Assembly (NCBI RefSeq): GCF_022539665.2
Contig: NC_081338.1
Location: forward strand, 5,145,679 to 5,209,678
Source of the DNA: Daphnia carinata
Taxonomy: Eukaryota > Arthropoda > Branchiopoda > Diplostraca > Daphniidae
Reading direction: 5' to 3'
DNA: 64,000 nucleotides
This document shows positions 1-10,920 of the stretch, piece by piece. The notes beneath the pieces are model-generated. The model saw nothing but the letters and a program-made list of their open reading frames with translations. It was not told where the DNA came from and did not search any database. The translations under genes and the position numbers were made by a program. The first letter of the stretch is position 1. Each line of letters opens with the position of its first letter.

Positions 1-849
1 AGAAGCCGAGCGCGTGGCACTGGTAGACACACAAGTCAAACATGTCCAGCAAAAAAATAAATAAATAAATAATAATAATAATAATAATAAGAAAAAGAAG
101 AAGACAAAATAATTGTGTTTTGACTCGGAGAAAAAAAAAACAAAAAAAAAAAACTAACCATTGTTTCAACATTTAAATAAATGAGGGTATAAAACGATAG
201 AAAAAAATTAAACTGGAAATATGAAATGAATCGAAAAATGGAAGGATAATTAGACAAGGCAAATGATAATTCATCAATCAAAAGCCATCGATTTTTGGCT
301 AGTTACCTGTAAGAATGTTCAATGTTGTTATTCTTCTTGCCTTCAAACCTCCCAACTCCCCACCCCCCCTCCATCATCGGCCACCCTGTGCACCGAGTAC
401 CGAGCCACCCTTCACGGCAGAAGAACAAGAGTGAAGGAGGAGGAAAAAGGGGGCGAATGGACTGAAACTCCGCCCATGGTCGGCGCCGGGACAACCCCTT
501 CTCAAAGCCAAGGAGAGAGGTCACATCCTTTGAACACAACCAAAAAAAAAAAAAAAAAAAAAATTTAGAAATAAGAAATGAAATCAAAATTGAACATAAA
601 AAAAACCAAATGCAAAAGTCTTGAAAAGAAAAACGATTTCTACAATTGGCTTGATTTCGATTTATACATCCATATATATATATATCTATCTTTAAAAAAA
701 AAAAAAGAAATCATATTTCCTAAACCGCCAAAAAAAAAAAAAAAAAAAAAAAAAAATGAAAATTGATTAAAGCGGATGGAATGAGGTGCCTTCAAACACA
801 CACGCACCTTGAAGCGAAGGAATTCAAGTAGCGGAAAAGGCCAGCAAAC

Positions 850-851
<2 letters not shown>

Positions 852-880
<29 letters not shown>
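852..880. repeat. Poly-T tract, about 29 nt
   Basis: Uninterrupted run of T, one of the longest homopolymers in the window. Similar runs of A occur at about 5173-5201 and 16953-16979. It is representative of the tract family that fills 1-20 kb. Confidence 0.9.
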
Positions 881-882
<2 letters not shown>

Positions 883-1703
883 CTTCTTCTTCTTCCTCCT
901 TAGTTTCGTCTAATTCCAAAGGAAAGGAAAGGAAAAAAAAAAAAAAAAAAAAGGAGGAAAACACAATCAAAGCAAGACACGGACGTACCGCCGAGCTGAT
1001 GGCCATTATTGCACTTCACCTGGTTTTCTTTTCTCGTACACTAGTGGCCCATCAAAATAAGAATGAAGGAAAAGAAAAGAAAAAATAATGCATTGCATCA
1101 GGCATCGAACGACACGGTCACCGGGCACACACCCGTCAGAAAAAAAAAAAAAAAAAAAAAAAGCCCATCCTGATTAAAGTTGAAACAAAAAAAAAAAAAG
1201 AAAGAAGAAAAAAAAAAAACTGTTGTTGTTGCACGTTTCGCCGCAAATTGAGAACATTTTGCCATGGCCGTCAATGTTTGATTCACCGCTTGCAATGATT
1301 TATGCCTTGCCACCTCATCAAACACCCAAAGGCCATTGCCGAAATTAGGACAGGTCGATCGGTCGCGATCCATCCGCACCGAAAAAAAAAACAAAAACAA
1401 AAACGTGTTGGCTCACACGCACGTACAACAAACAATTCAAGTGAAAAGAAAGACACACACAAAAGGGGGGGGTTGGATTGAACTCGAATGTTATACAACA
1501 CATTTTTTTCGGGAGAAAAAAGAATTTCAAACGAAATAGACAAATGGGAAAAGACCCCCCCCCCCCATCTGCGATGAAACAGATGACAGTCGACATTCGG
1601 TAACGTCTATTCTTGTCATTGATTTAATAAAAGAAAACATTCGTTTTTCTTTGATCTCTTATCGCGAATGAGAACAAAAAAATTTGACTTCGATTTTTTG
1701 CTG

Positions 1704-1704
<1 letters not shown>

Positions 1705-1756
<52 letters not shown>
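1705..1756. repeat. (TG)26 microsatellite
   Basis: About 26 perfect TG units, the longest dinucleotide array in the window. Other TG/CA arrays are at 2291-2315, 4589-4612, about 5370-5388, 8475-8487 and 8896-8913, all inside the same homopolymer-rich compartment. Confidence 0.95.
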
Positions 1757-1760
<4 letters not shown>

Positions 1761-2290
1761 ACCTGATGTGTTCCAATATGGTGGCGGTCTTTTTTTTTTT
1801 GACGGAGGGGCGGGGGTTTCACCGGCGTGTCAGAATAAAAAGAAAAACGACGTGATATCCCAAGAGCTTCGCAGAAATGACTGATGATTTAATTTTAATT
1901 CTTTCTTCTCTTTTTTTTTTTTTTTTTTTTTGCCTTCGTCCATTTAATAAAATTTGCAACGAAAAAAAAAAAAAAAAAGGGGGGGGGTTCAATTTTGCCG
2001 TTAAATGAGCAAAATGGCCTCTGACGAAGATTCTTGCGTTCAAATCACCGACCAATGGAATCGAACGCACAACAAACAAACAAACAAACAAAAAACCCTC
2101 ATTTTTTTTGTTGTTGTTGTTTCTTTTTGCGGGAGCACGGAATTCTGACGGAGGTCAAAACGACACACACACACACACAAGTGGTGATACCATTTTTTTT
2201 TTTTTTTTTTTTCAACGTAAAAACAAAAAGTGTTTGACGTGAGTGAGTGATCCCGACCGAGTTCATTGTCTCTTTGGAGATTCTTTTTTA

Positions 2291-2315
2291 TGTGTGTGTG
2301 TGTGTGTGTGTGTGT
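2291..2315. repeat. (TG)12 microsatellite
   Basis: Perfect TG repeat directly after a short T run. No gene context was recognised around it. Confidence 0.9.
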
Positions 2316-4588
2316 TTGGGGATTCACGATTTCTGGCCGCGATTACATTGCATCGTTGAATCGAATGAATTTCGAAATTCTTCTGTTTTAAGTTTGGGAG
2401 AGAAGGAGAGTAGGAGAGAAGTTTTAAAAAAAAAAAAAAAAAAAATGCAGAAAGGAAATGAGAGAATCAAACATCTTAGTGACATGGGGATGATTAGCGC
2501 CGTTAGTTTGAGCCATTCTCTTTGTTGTCGTTGATTCGTAAACGAATTACAAACTCCATTCCACTAACCGCTAGGAATCTCCTTCCGAATCATTTTTTTT
2601 TTTTTTCCTTTCGCATTCAATTCTTTGGGCGTCCGCGATGCAAATGGTGGCGACGGCCGGCGCCGATCGACCGGTTTCCCCCCCCCCCCCTCCACTCGAA
2701 AACAACAACAACAAAAAAAAAATATTCAAAAATCCAAACTTCCTTCTGTTTTGCTCGTTTTGATTCGTTTCCTAATTTCAATTGGTTCGTAAAAAAAAAA
2801 ACGAAATAACCCAACTGGCCACTTAAAAAATGAAAAAGAAAAAGAACACGCGCGGGAGCTAGAAAAAAAAGAAAAGAAAAGAAAAAAAAAACATGTCGAT
2901 ATCGTAATCAGCTGACGGTGAATGGAAAACCCAAAAAGGTCACGTCGTCTAGACCATCAGTCGATTGTTTTAAACGCAAAAGACAAGAGGAGGCAAGATG
3001 GAACCGTTACTCATCTGTCAACACGGCATCATTGAAATTGACAGCGAATTAAAAATTGAAAAAAAAATTAAAAAAAAAAATGTTGAATGTTGCGGGGGAT
3101 GCAAGTCATAAACATGGCGGCCGGTTCTTCTTGTTCGTTTTAATTGCATCAGACAACGTTAAGAGTTGAGAGCGACATGTTCTCTAGAAAACGAACGCGT
3201 TTCTTTCGAACGAATAATTTTCTTCGTCTTTTAAGTTTTTCGTTTGTTTGTTTTTTTCTTTCAATTTCGGGTTGCGTAAAACAAGAGACTGACAATATTC
3301 AAACGAGTGCTGCAATCGTCAGCGAGCAAGAGAGGGAAATCCGGCCCCTGTTCACACAAATCAAAAAAAAAAAAAAAGAAACGGCGTCATCAGAGACGGC
3401 CTTGCCGGACGGCGCTAACTACACCGACTACACGCTGATAGGCACCACTGACAAAGAGGAATGTCTTCAGCTTCCGGTTTCTTTTTTTTTTTTTTTTTTT
3501 TTCATTTCTATTATTCTTATTATTCATTTTTTTAAATAATAGTTGCTCTTTTTGGAGGGGAAATAGTCGGGAACCCACTGGCCATCTCCCACCCTCGTCT
3601 TCCACCAGGTAAAAAAAAAATAAAAAAAAAAAAAATAAATAAAAAAAAAAAAAAAAAAGAAATGACATGTGTTTGGCTAAAGGCGACAGTTGTACACTCC
3701 TTACGTCTTTGATTGATTAGACGCGCCATGACTTGTTGTGTTGTTTAACACGTTTGTCCCAATCCTATTTGACTGTAGAACTGTAGAACTGTACAAGTTG
3801 AGAATGTTGGCAAACGCTTTGCATTGCGCGGCCGAGAGCGCCTTCGAAAGAAATGATGTAATCAAAGTGGCCGCCACGGGAACAAAAATAAAAATACACT
3901 CGCAATGCCCAATCGATTGCACACACACATAATTGAAATTGCATCAAAAAGTTGAACTCGCTTGCCATTTGCGATCGTGAAAACGCAATTGTGAAACAGC
4001 CATCAGATAGAGCGAGTTTAAAAATAAAGTTGCAAACATGTAAATCAAAAGTCGTTTGTCAACTCGTCAACAAAACAAAACAAAAAACAAGGAACAATCG
4101 ACGTTGTTTAACCATTTTTCTTCGGGTGCGTCATTGTGCGATGGCAATCAAAAAAGCGACGTGTACACGATGAAATTGGATAGGTTGAATGGCTTTGGTA
4201 GAGCATCCGCCAACATGTCGCCATCGTGTCAACGTGAACGCAACACGTCCGGGCATGATCGACCATCTCATTATTTCGTTTTGTTTCGTGTGTCTACATG
4301 AGCCGCCATTGATTTCTTAAAGACTTGATAACACGCACGTTTACGCATTCATTTTTTTTTTTTTTTTTTGTATCCCCCCACCCTCTCAAATTCACTCTCG
4401 TTCCCCTTTGAATTTGATTTTTCAAACATTTCACAAGACAATGAAATCGAGTCTTTTTGTTTCCGTTTACCTTTAACTCATTTCGACATGTTCATCTTTA
4501 ACGTCAGTCATTTTTAATTATTATTTTTTTTTTCCAAAAAAAAAATAAAAAAAAAATATAGTACGCCATCGACCGTGAAAATAAGAAG

Positions 4589-4612
4589 CACACACACACA
4601 CACACACACACA
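4589..4612. repeat. (CA)12 microsatellite followed by poly-A
   Basis: Perfect CA units grading directly into a run of A. This is a compound simple repeat typical of this part of the window. Confidence 0.9.
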
Positions 4613-5172
4613 AAAAAAAAACCTGTTGGCATGGAGCGTGATGGCGTACGAGTTGCAACATTCCAGAGTATATCATCACCGATTTCATTGCGTCCCCACC
4701 ATTTCTTCTTCTTCTTCTGTTTTTTTTTTTTTTCTTTCCCAGAAAACAAAAAGAAAAGAAAAGAAAATAACATTTTTGCGCGCTCGCCTAAAGGCTTTTG
4801 CAATTAGAAGCGACGGCAACGACTTCCGCCCGCGCTTCTTCCAAACTCTTAAACTCTTCTTTTTTCTCGTTTGTTGCACGTCCATCTTATCTGTTTTCGA
4901 CTCGCAGCCAAAGTGCTGCCTTTATTCTTTTTCAACGAAACTATGTACGCATTAGCAGAGTGCAAGAGATTAAAAAACCAAAAATTACTACGCCGGTTTT
5001 ATGCAAAACAACTCGACAAGGATATGAAATGTTTTTTTCAGAAAAAAATAAAATAGGAATCAGCTGAATAGCCAATGGCAAGGATAGGCCGTGCAAGTTG
5101 TTCGCGAGTCATACAATAAAGGCGGAATAAATCATTGCGGATTCGGTATGCGCTAGTCGTGACTTACTAACC

Positions 5173-5203
<31 letters not shown>

Positions 5204-5810
5204 GGGTAACGAAAACAAATTCACACGTAATAGACAATGATGACACGAAAATTGTGTTGTTTCAAATGTTTCCTTGCCGATTTGTTTTCGATTGTCCAGC
5301 GGTTCGTTATGATTTCCTGTTGGCCTTCTTCCATTTGTCTGTACAAAGGCGTTCAATTCACCGAAAATCACACACACACACACACACAATGCGCGACTAA
5401 CGATTCTTTTTCTTTCGTGAATAATTGATTGGACAACTGGACAATCACTTCCTATCTACCTAAGCCATAAGGAAATAATTCGTTTCTTTCATTTCCTATC
5501 CATTTCGTATGGCGGTGAATGAAAAAAAGAAAAAAACAAAAAAAGTTGGTATTTGCCGAGTGTGACAGTGAACCAGATCCTGCGGTGCGCCACTACCAAC
5601 GGCTTCTCTCTCTGACGAAACCCAATTTCAGGTTTTCTTTATTCTGAAATTAAATTCTGGTCAAAAGTTCAACTCGATTCCATCGGCTCAAACGCGCTAA
5701 TGTTTTGGAAGCGAATAACAATCGAGGCTTCGCTACGACACCCATGTCCCCTTTTGTTTTTCTCTTGTTTTGTGGAAGAGAAGAAGAAGAGTTTCAAGAC
5801 GGGCGTCTAA

Positions 5811-7517
5811 TGACGTCATTGTTTCGGTTGCAAACAATCGAACGAGTTCGTGCGACACGTTGACAATCACGTTCAATAGGAAAAACAGCTAAAGACAAGA
5901 CGCACATTTGAATGGGGGGCAGCACCTGCCCGCGAACGCGCTCCCCTATCGACAATTCAAAAATGGCAGGTGATTGTGACGTCACACGAATTCACTCATT
6001 CCGTTACATCGCCTCAAACTTTTATTTCTTTTTTTTTCAGCGGTAATTGGCCCGGTAATAAAACAAAATAAAACATTTCCTTTGGATTGAATTTGGTGTG
6101 TACATAACGGGCCATGTTGGCGACGACGTACTTGTTCCAGCTCTTCAAAACCCGCTCCATTCAAATTCGATTCATTTCCAATTTCGTTTCGAAAAGAAAC
6201 GTATCGAATTTCAAGAGTGAAAATCATTTTTCTTTTGAGAAATAAAAACGAAATAAAATAAAAAAAATGAACGTATATGCAGATTTTGGCTGCGTGTTGA
6301 ATGGTGAACAAGAGAAACGTGACAATCTGTTCGTGACGTGGTCAAAGCGACCATCACACAAACAACAAACGTAGACAGTGTCTCGTTGTGTGGGCCCTGT
6401 CATTGCTTAGAGTTAACCACTCGAAACGGCCTTAACGAAAAACGAAAAGAGATAATAATAGTGCGGATCTACGCGAGTGTAATGCGAAGAGGCCACACGG
6501 TTCTCAGCTGCTTCTCTCCGTCGAGGACTTTTCAAACCGGAAGAATAAATATGCCGTCTTTTGTGTCATTTTTAGCCGTCAGCAATTCGACACGAATCAT
6601 CATCTACATCAAATTGAGTCATATCGTCGGTGAAAACGAACAAAAAAGAGACACGACGATGTACATTTTGACTTCAAGAAATGAACAACAACAAGAAAAA
6701 AAAAAAAAAAGACGCGCAGCCTGCGGTAACTGGCGTCGTCGCAAGTTGACGTCACACTCATCAAGGTCGCGCTTCTCGTTTACTTCCAACAAGAATGACT
6801 TCATCATTTGTTATTTTTTTTTTTTTTTTCTCTGTGCCGGACGATGGAATTCACGGATCATTAAAAAAAAAAAAAAAAAAAAAATATGAAAATTTCGTTT
6901 TGAAAGAAAAAAAAAAGATACAATCCCCTGAAAAAAGGAGCTGCTGGTCTTTCTTCCTCGAAACTGGTCTGGCCGCCACGACGCCCGACATCAATTGTTG
7001 GCCCCTATCAAGATCGCTAAGCGACAGCTCCAATCGCAATCGGACGGAAAAGGTCGTTTTCGTGACGTTCATATTGGCAGCCATTGCCACATTTAACATA
7101 CGATCACGTGATTCATATGCAAATGCGCCAACAAAACAAAAAAATAAAATAAAATAAAAGAGATGCTTTTAAACTCTAAAAAAAAAAAAAAAAAAATGAA
7201 TCTATTGTATCCGGTCGGCGGATGTAAGGCCACACACACAGACAAACGCCTCCATTCGTTTAGTGGCTAAATTATAGTTGTCTTTTAGAGGCCAAAAGAA
7301 AAAATCCAGCGCGGATGATGTCATTACACACCAGAGGGCAAGAAGCGGCACCTTGCAGAAGAATCTCTTTTGTTTGTCACACCGTTTCGGCCTCAACATC
7401 TTGTTGTTGTTGTTGTTTTTTTTATTATTGATTTCGAAGGGCACATTTAGCGATTGCGAGTGCAGGAGAAAGCGTCCAAGACGATACTGTTTTTTTTTTT
7501 TTTCGTATATGACGTCA
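5811..7517. promoter_or_regulatory. Cluster of four full CRE palindromes (TGACGTCA)
   Basis: Perfect TGACGTCA octamers, the site bound by CREB/ATF-type bZIP factors, occur at 5811-5818, 5977-5984, 6747-6754 and 7510-7517. A TCACGTGA E-box (7104-7111) and an ATGCAAAT octamer (7117-7124) lie within the same interval. The underlying sequence is less repetitive than its surroundings. The sites are seen directly; a promoter or enhancer role is inference. No transcript start could be assigned, but a minus-strand reading frame opens at about 7099. Confidence 0.3.
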
Positions 7518-9450
7518 GCTCATGTTGAGAAAAGAAAAGTCACGAACGTCGTACAATATCGAAAAGAAAAACGAAAAAGATGAGCCTCTACAAGGTTTTT
7601 GCTGACAAATAATTTGACAAACACAAGGTTCGGATGATCCTACACACACAGATGTGAATATCAAAAAAAAAAAATAAAAATAAAAAATAAATAAATAGAA
7701 AAACCTTGAAACGCGTAAGTCAATAATCGATGACGACATTACGAGCCAACTCATCGTCTTCGCAAAGCAAAAGAGGTGCCATCACGTAATAAGCGGCCAA
7801 GGGTGTACGTGCTAAAGACGAGGGGTGAGTTCGTAACGAGAGTTTACGTGCATGAGAAAAAAAAAAGAAAACACCATCAATAACAACATAATGCAAGGCT
7901 GCGGCGCTTAAACACTTCCGCACGACCCATTTCCCGCGACCCATGCCTCCTACACCTTTGCGATTTTAGCATCTCAAAGACAATGATATTCGACGATGAA
8001 ACACAAATAGGCAAGGGCATCGGGTAAATGGAGGACACATCAACATCCACCCTTCATCCCGACCTAAACAAAAGGAACCGTATGTTTCGGTTCCGTAATT
8101 TTTCCTCCTTCTGTTCCTGTTCCGCTTTAATCGACACAGTCAATTACGAGTTTTTAGCTGAGAAAGAGGCAAGAAAAATATCAAAAAAGATGAGCAGGAA
8201 TCAGGCCAAGACAACTGTTAGACTTTGCTATTCATCTTGTTAGCTGGTGTATATAAGTAGTGTGTATATACATTCGACGACGCAGTGTGTGAAAAAATAA
8301 ATGTTGTTGAACGACACGCAATGAGAATTATTAGGGTCAGGGTCAACGTCACTGTCCAAACAGTTGAATGTTTACACCGGTACTTGTCCCCGTCTTGCTC
8401 CACATGTCAGGGTCCCCTCCATTTCAAAAACAAAAGAAGAAGCGAAGAAAAAAAAAAAACAAGGGTCGTAGTGTGTGTGTGTGTGTAACACGATACTGTT
8501 ATTCTGATTGGCCGATTTGCTACGTGACAAACTTTGCCGGTCAACTGGCACGTGTTTCTGAATCATCTGCCCATTTTTGAAATTAAAAAACAAAACAAAA
8601 CAAAAAAAACAAGTGGGTAGGAAAAAAAAGAAAGAAAAAAAAACAGGTTGAATGACACACCCAAACGTATCACGATTACGAAGCAATGGTATGGAACAAT
8701 CTCGACAGATGTTGTCAAAGAGTTCCCGTACCATCCCATCCCTCCCTCAACAGGTGCGTACGTGTCGACAGATCGGCAAGATGATGAAACATTTCCTTCA
8801 TTTCCGTTTCTCTTCAATTCCTCAATTTCTTTTTTTTTCCATTTTTTCCATACGGATACAACAAGAAAAAAAAAAAAACTATTGAGAAAGATATCCACAC
8901 ACACACACACACACCACAATCTGATCATCTGCATCGAATGAAAAGTGTTGTTGGCTTTCGTCTTTTCATCGAAGCCAACCGGGCGCTGCAAAGAGTCAAC
9001 AGCCTCGTCCATCACGTTTTTCTCAACTGATTCTTTCCCCCCCCCCTTTTTTTTTTCTACACTGCACGCAATAACAAAAACGAGAAAAAAAAACGGGTGG
9101 GGGGAGAAAGAAAAAAGTTGTTGCTTCAAGTACGACGAGATAGAAAAAGAGGACCATATGCTTCTTAATAATATCTGTGTAGAGAGACGAATTGCGTGAG
9201 CTCCTTCAGCCGTGACACAACCAAACTCATCATCGAGTTGAAGGTCAATCAAAAAAGAAAAATACGACAAAACAAGAATACGTAGTACACACACAACGGC
9301 CGTTATCCATCATTCGACAATTGGTCCCCATTTTGTACGATTCAAAAAACAACAACAAAAAAAACGAACGATATTGGCTCATCAATTTCACTTAAACTCA
9401 AAGACGCCAAAAAGAAATGAAAAAAAACAAAAAAAACACGTGTCAAATAC

Positions 9451-9502
9451 CTTGATCGGTTGTTTGAAATCGAAAGTCTCGTGCGGAGCTGACGGCGGCC
9501 AT
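9451..9502 (-). CDS. Candidate first coding exon of an unidentified minus-strand gene
   Basis: On the minus strand, an ATG in good context (ACAAG before it, GCC after it) at 9502 opens 17 codons beginning MAAVSSARDF. The frame ends in a plausible donor (CAAG then GTATTTG) after 9451, leaving one base of the next codon. An in-frame ATG seven codons upstream (9523) directly follows a CAG and may instead mark a 3' splice site. I could not find a convincing next exon to the left among the homopolymer-rich sequence and recognise no family. This may be a chance open stretch. Confidence 0.2.
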
Positions 9503-10920
9503 CTTGTCCCGTGCACACAGCATCTGCGAAACACAAATGTGCTCTTTGTACAAAGCCCTTTGTTTTTTTTGTTTGCTCGTAAAAACAAATAGATTTTGGG
9601 TGTTTTTAATGTTACTTACATGTTCAGGCACACTTTGGCCAAAAGAAAGTTGCAATAATAAGGCGGACACGATCGAAAAATCACACCGACTCGTAATCAC
9701 TGAAAACTAATGACTCGACGATAATGACAATGACGACTGACGATAATTGAGAGGGGGTGAAAACAGGAAGACGACATTTGGCGGGTTAATTCTCCCTCGT
9801 TGCCGGCTTTTGTTTCTTTCATTTTTTTTTTAACTTTTCTTTCAATTCAATCAATGATTTTTTAAAGAGAAAATAAAAAACTAAAAAAAAAAGGAAGAAA
9901 ATAATCAAGAAAGTGATTGCAACTATTTGATTGGGTCATTAAACAACAGGCAACAACGGACTAGTGGAACATTTTCGAATACCGTCGTCTGCTGCCCGAT
10001 CCCATTAGTGGTTGCGGTTTTTCACTTTACTTTATCGATCCACACGAGTTTCTTCTTCGCATTCCTTTGGAAACTCGAATTTGGAAAACTAAATTCGTTT
10101 TTTTTTTTTTTTTTAAATATCGATGTGAATTTGGATGAGGCAAAAAAAAAAAAAAAAAAGAATGAAATGAGTGTGGTATCTGATTTGTGTGTATTGGGCA
10201 AACCACTTCGTCATATGTAAAAGGAGAAAATGGGTGGGGCGGGGGATCTGAATTGAGACCAAAAGACAAAAAGGGAAAAGCATCAGGCTTTTTGTTTTCT
10301 TAAAAGAAAATGAAAACGAAGATTATTTCACGTCATAGTTGAGGATGTGTGTAGGGGAGGAGCGGGTAGGCACATTGGGCCTGATTCCAACATTGAAACT
10401 CGAATATCAAATGATGAAAGTGTCAAACTATTTTTTGTTTGTCGTCAATCGGAGGGGTTTAAACAGAGGGACACAATTGGCTGTCATTTCAACCTCTTTT
10501 TTTTTTTTTTTTTCAATTGTTTTTCATTCGTCATTTGTAATGAATGTGTCACATTAAAAAAAAAAAAATTCGACGTCGATCACATCAAGTGGGGTGCACA
10601 TTGCCAGGATCGCGCCGGCCCATTTGCTCGCGCACACAAACAATCAATCAACCAACAAATAACACGCACGCTTGACTTGTTTTTCCCAATAGAAACAAAA
10701 TTCAAGAATTATATGAAAAAAAAAAAAAAAAAGAAATGATATTTTAAGTACTGTATGGAGGAGGAGGAGGAGGTGTTGGATGTAAAGGTAATAAACGTGT
10801 GTGGCGCGGCCCGGAATCCTTTTTTTTTTTTTTTTTTTTTTTTTCTCTCTATTTGAAGGGGAATCATAATGAAAATCATAATAAAAAGAAAAAAAAAAAA
10901 AGACAAACACGCGCCGAATG

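Larger units (their letters stand above)
1..10920. other. Gene-poor, homopolymer-rich region 3' of SMG6
   Basis: No gene could be named on either strand. The stretch is dominated by runs of A or T (many of 12-29 bases, spaced about every 100-200 bp), G or C runs, and dinucleotide repeats. Long reading frames here mostly consist of Phe/Lys/His-Thr strings produced by these repeats and are not credible proteins. Islands of ordinary sequence lie at about 3.7-4.3, 5.55-6.6, 6.9-7.15, 7.7-8.4 and 9.44-9.75 kb. A candidate minus-strand first exon (9451-9502) and a cluster of TGACGTCA sites (5.8-7.5 kb) are listed separately. The region could be intergenic or a long intron of a gene extending past the window's left edge. 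Confidence 0.6.

Noticed and set aside
36-281. Phe/Tyr/Ser-rich minus-strand frame
   Set aside because: Composed of translated TAA/AAT and A-run repeats; no splice context.
1705-1756. Possible telomere-like or CRISPR-like array
   Set aside because: A plain (TG)n microsatellite; no spacers and no telomeric TTAGG motif.
6851-7099. Minus-strand frame beginning MLNVAMAANMNV
   Set aside because: The first 45 codons look ordinary, but it runs into A-tract translation and has no family or partner exon; mentioned only with the CRE cluster.
7720-7944. Minus-strand frame ending in CEDDELARNVVIDY
   Set aside because: Coding-like tail, but no upstream exon, no domain and no recognisable family.
8563-9294. 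243-codon minus-strand frame, the longest in the left flank
   Set aside because: Mostly Phe and Val-Cys strings from A-runs and CA repeats; no domain and no conserved-looking segment.
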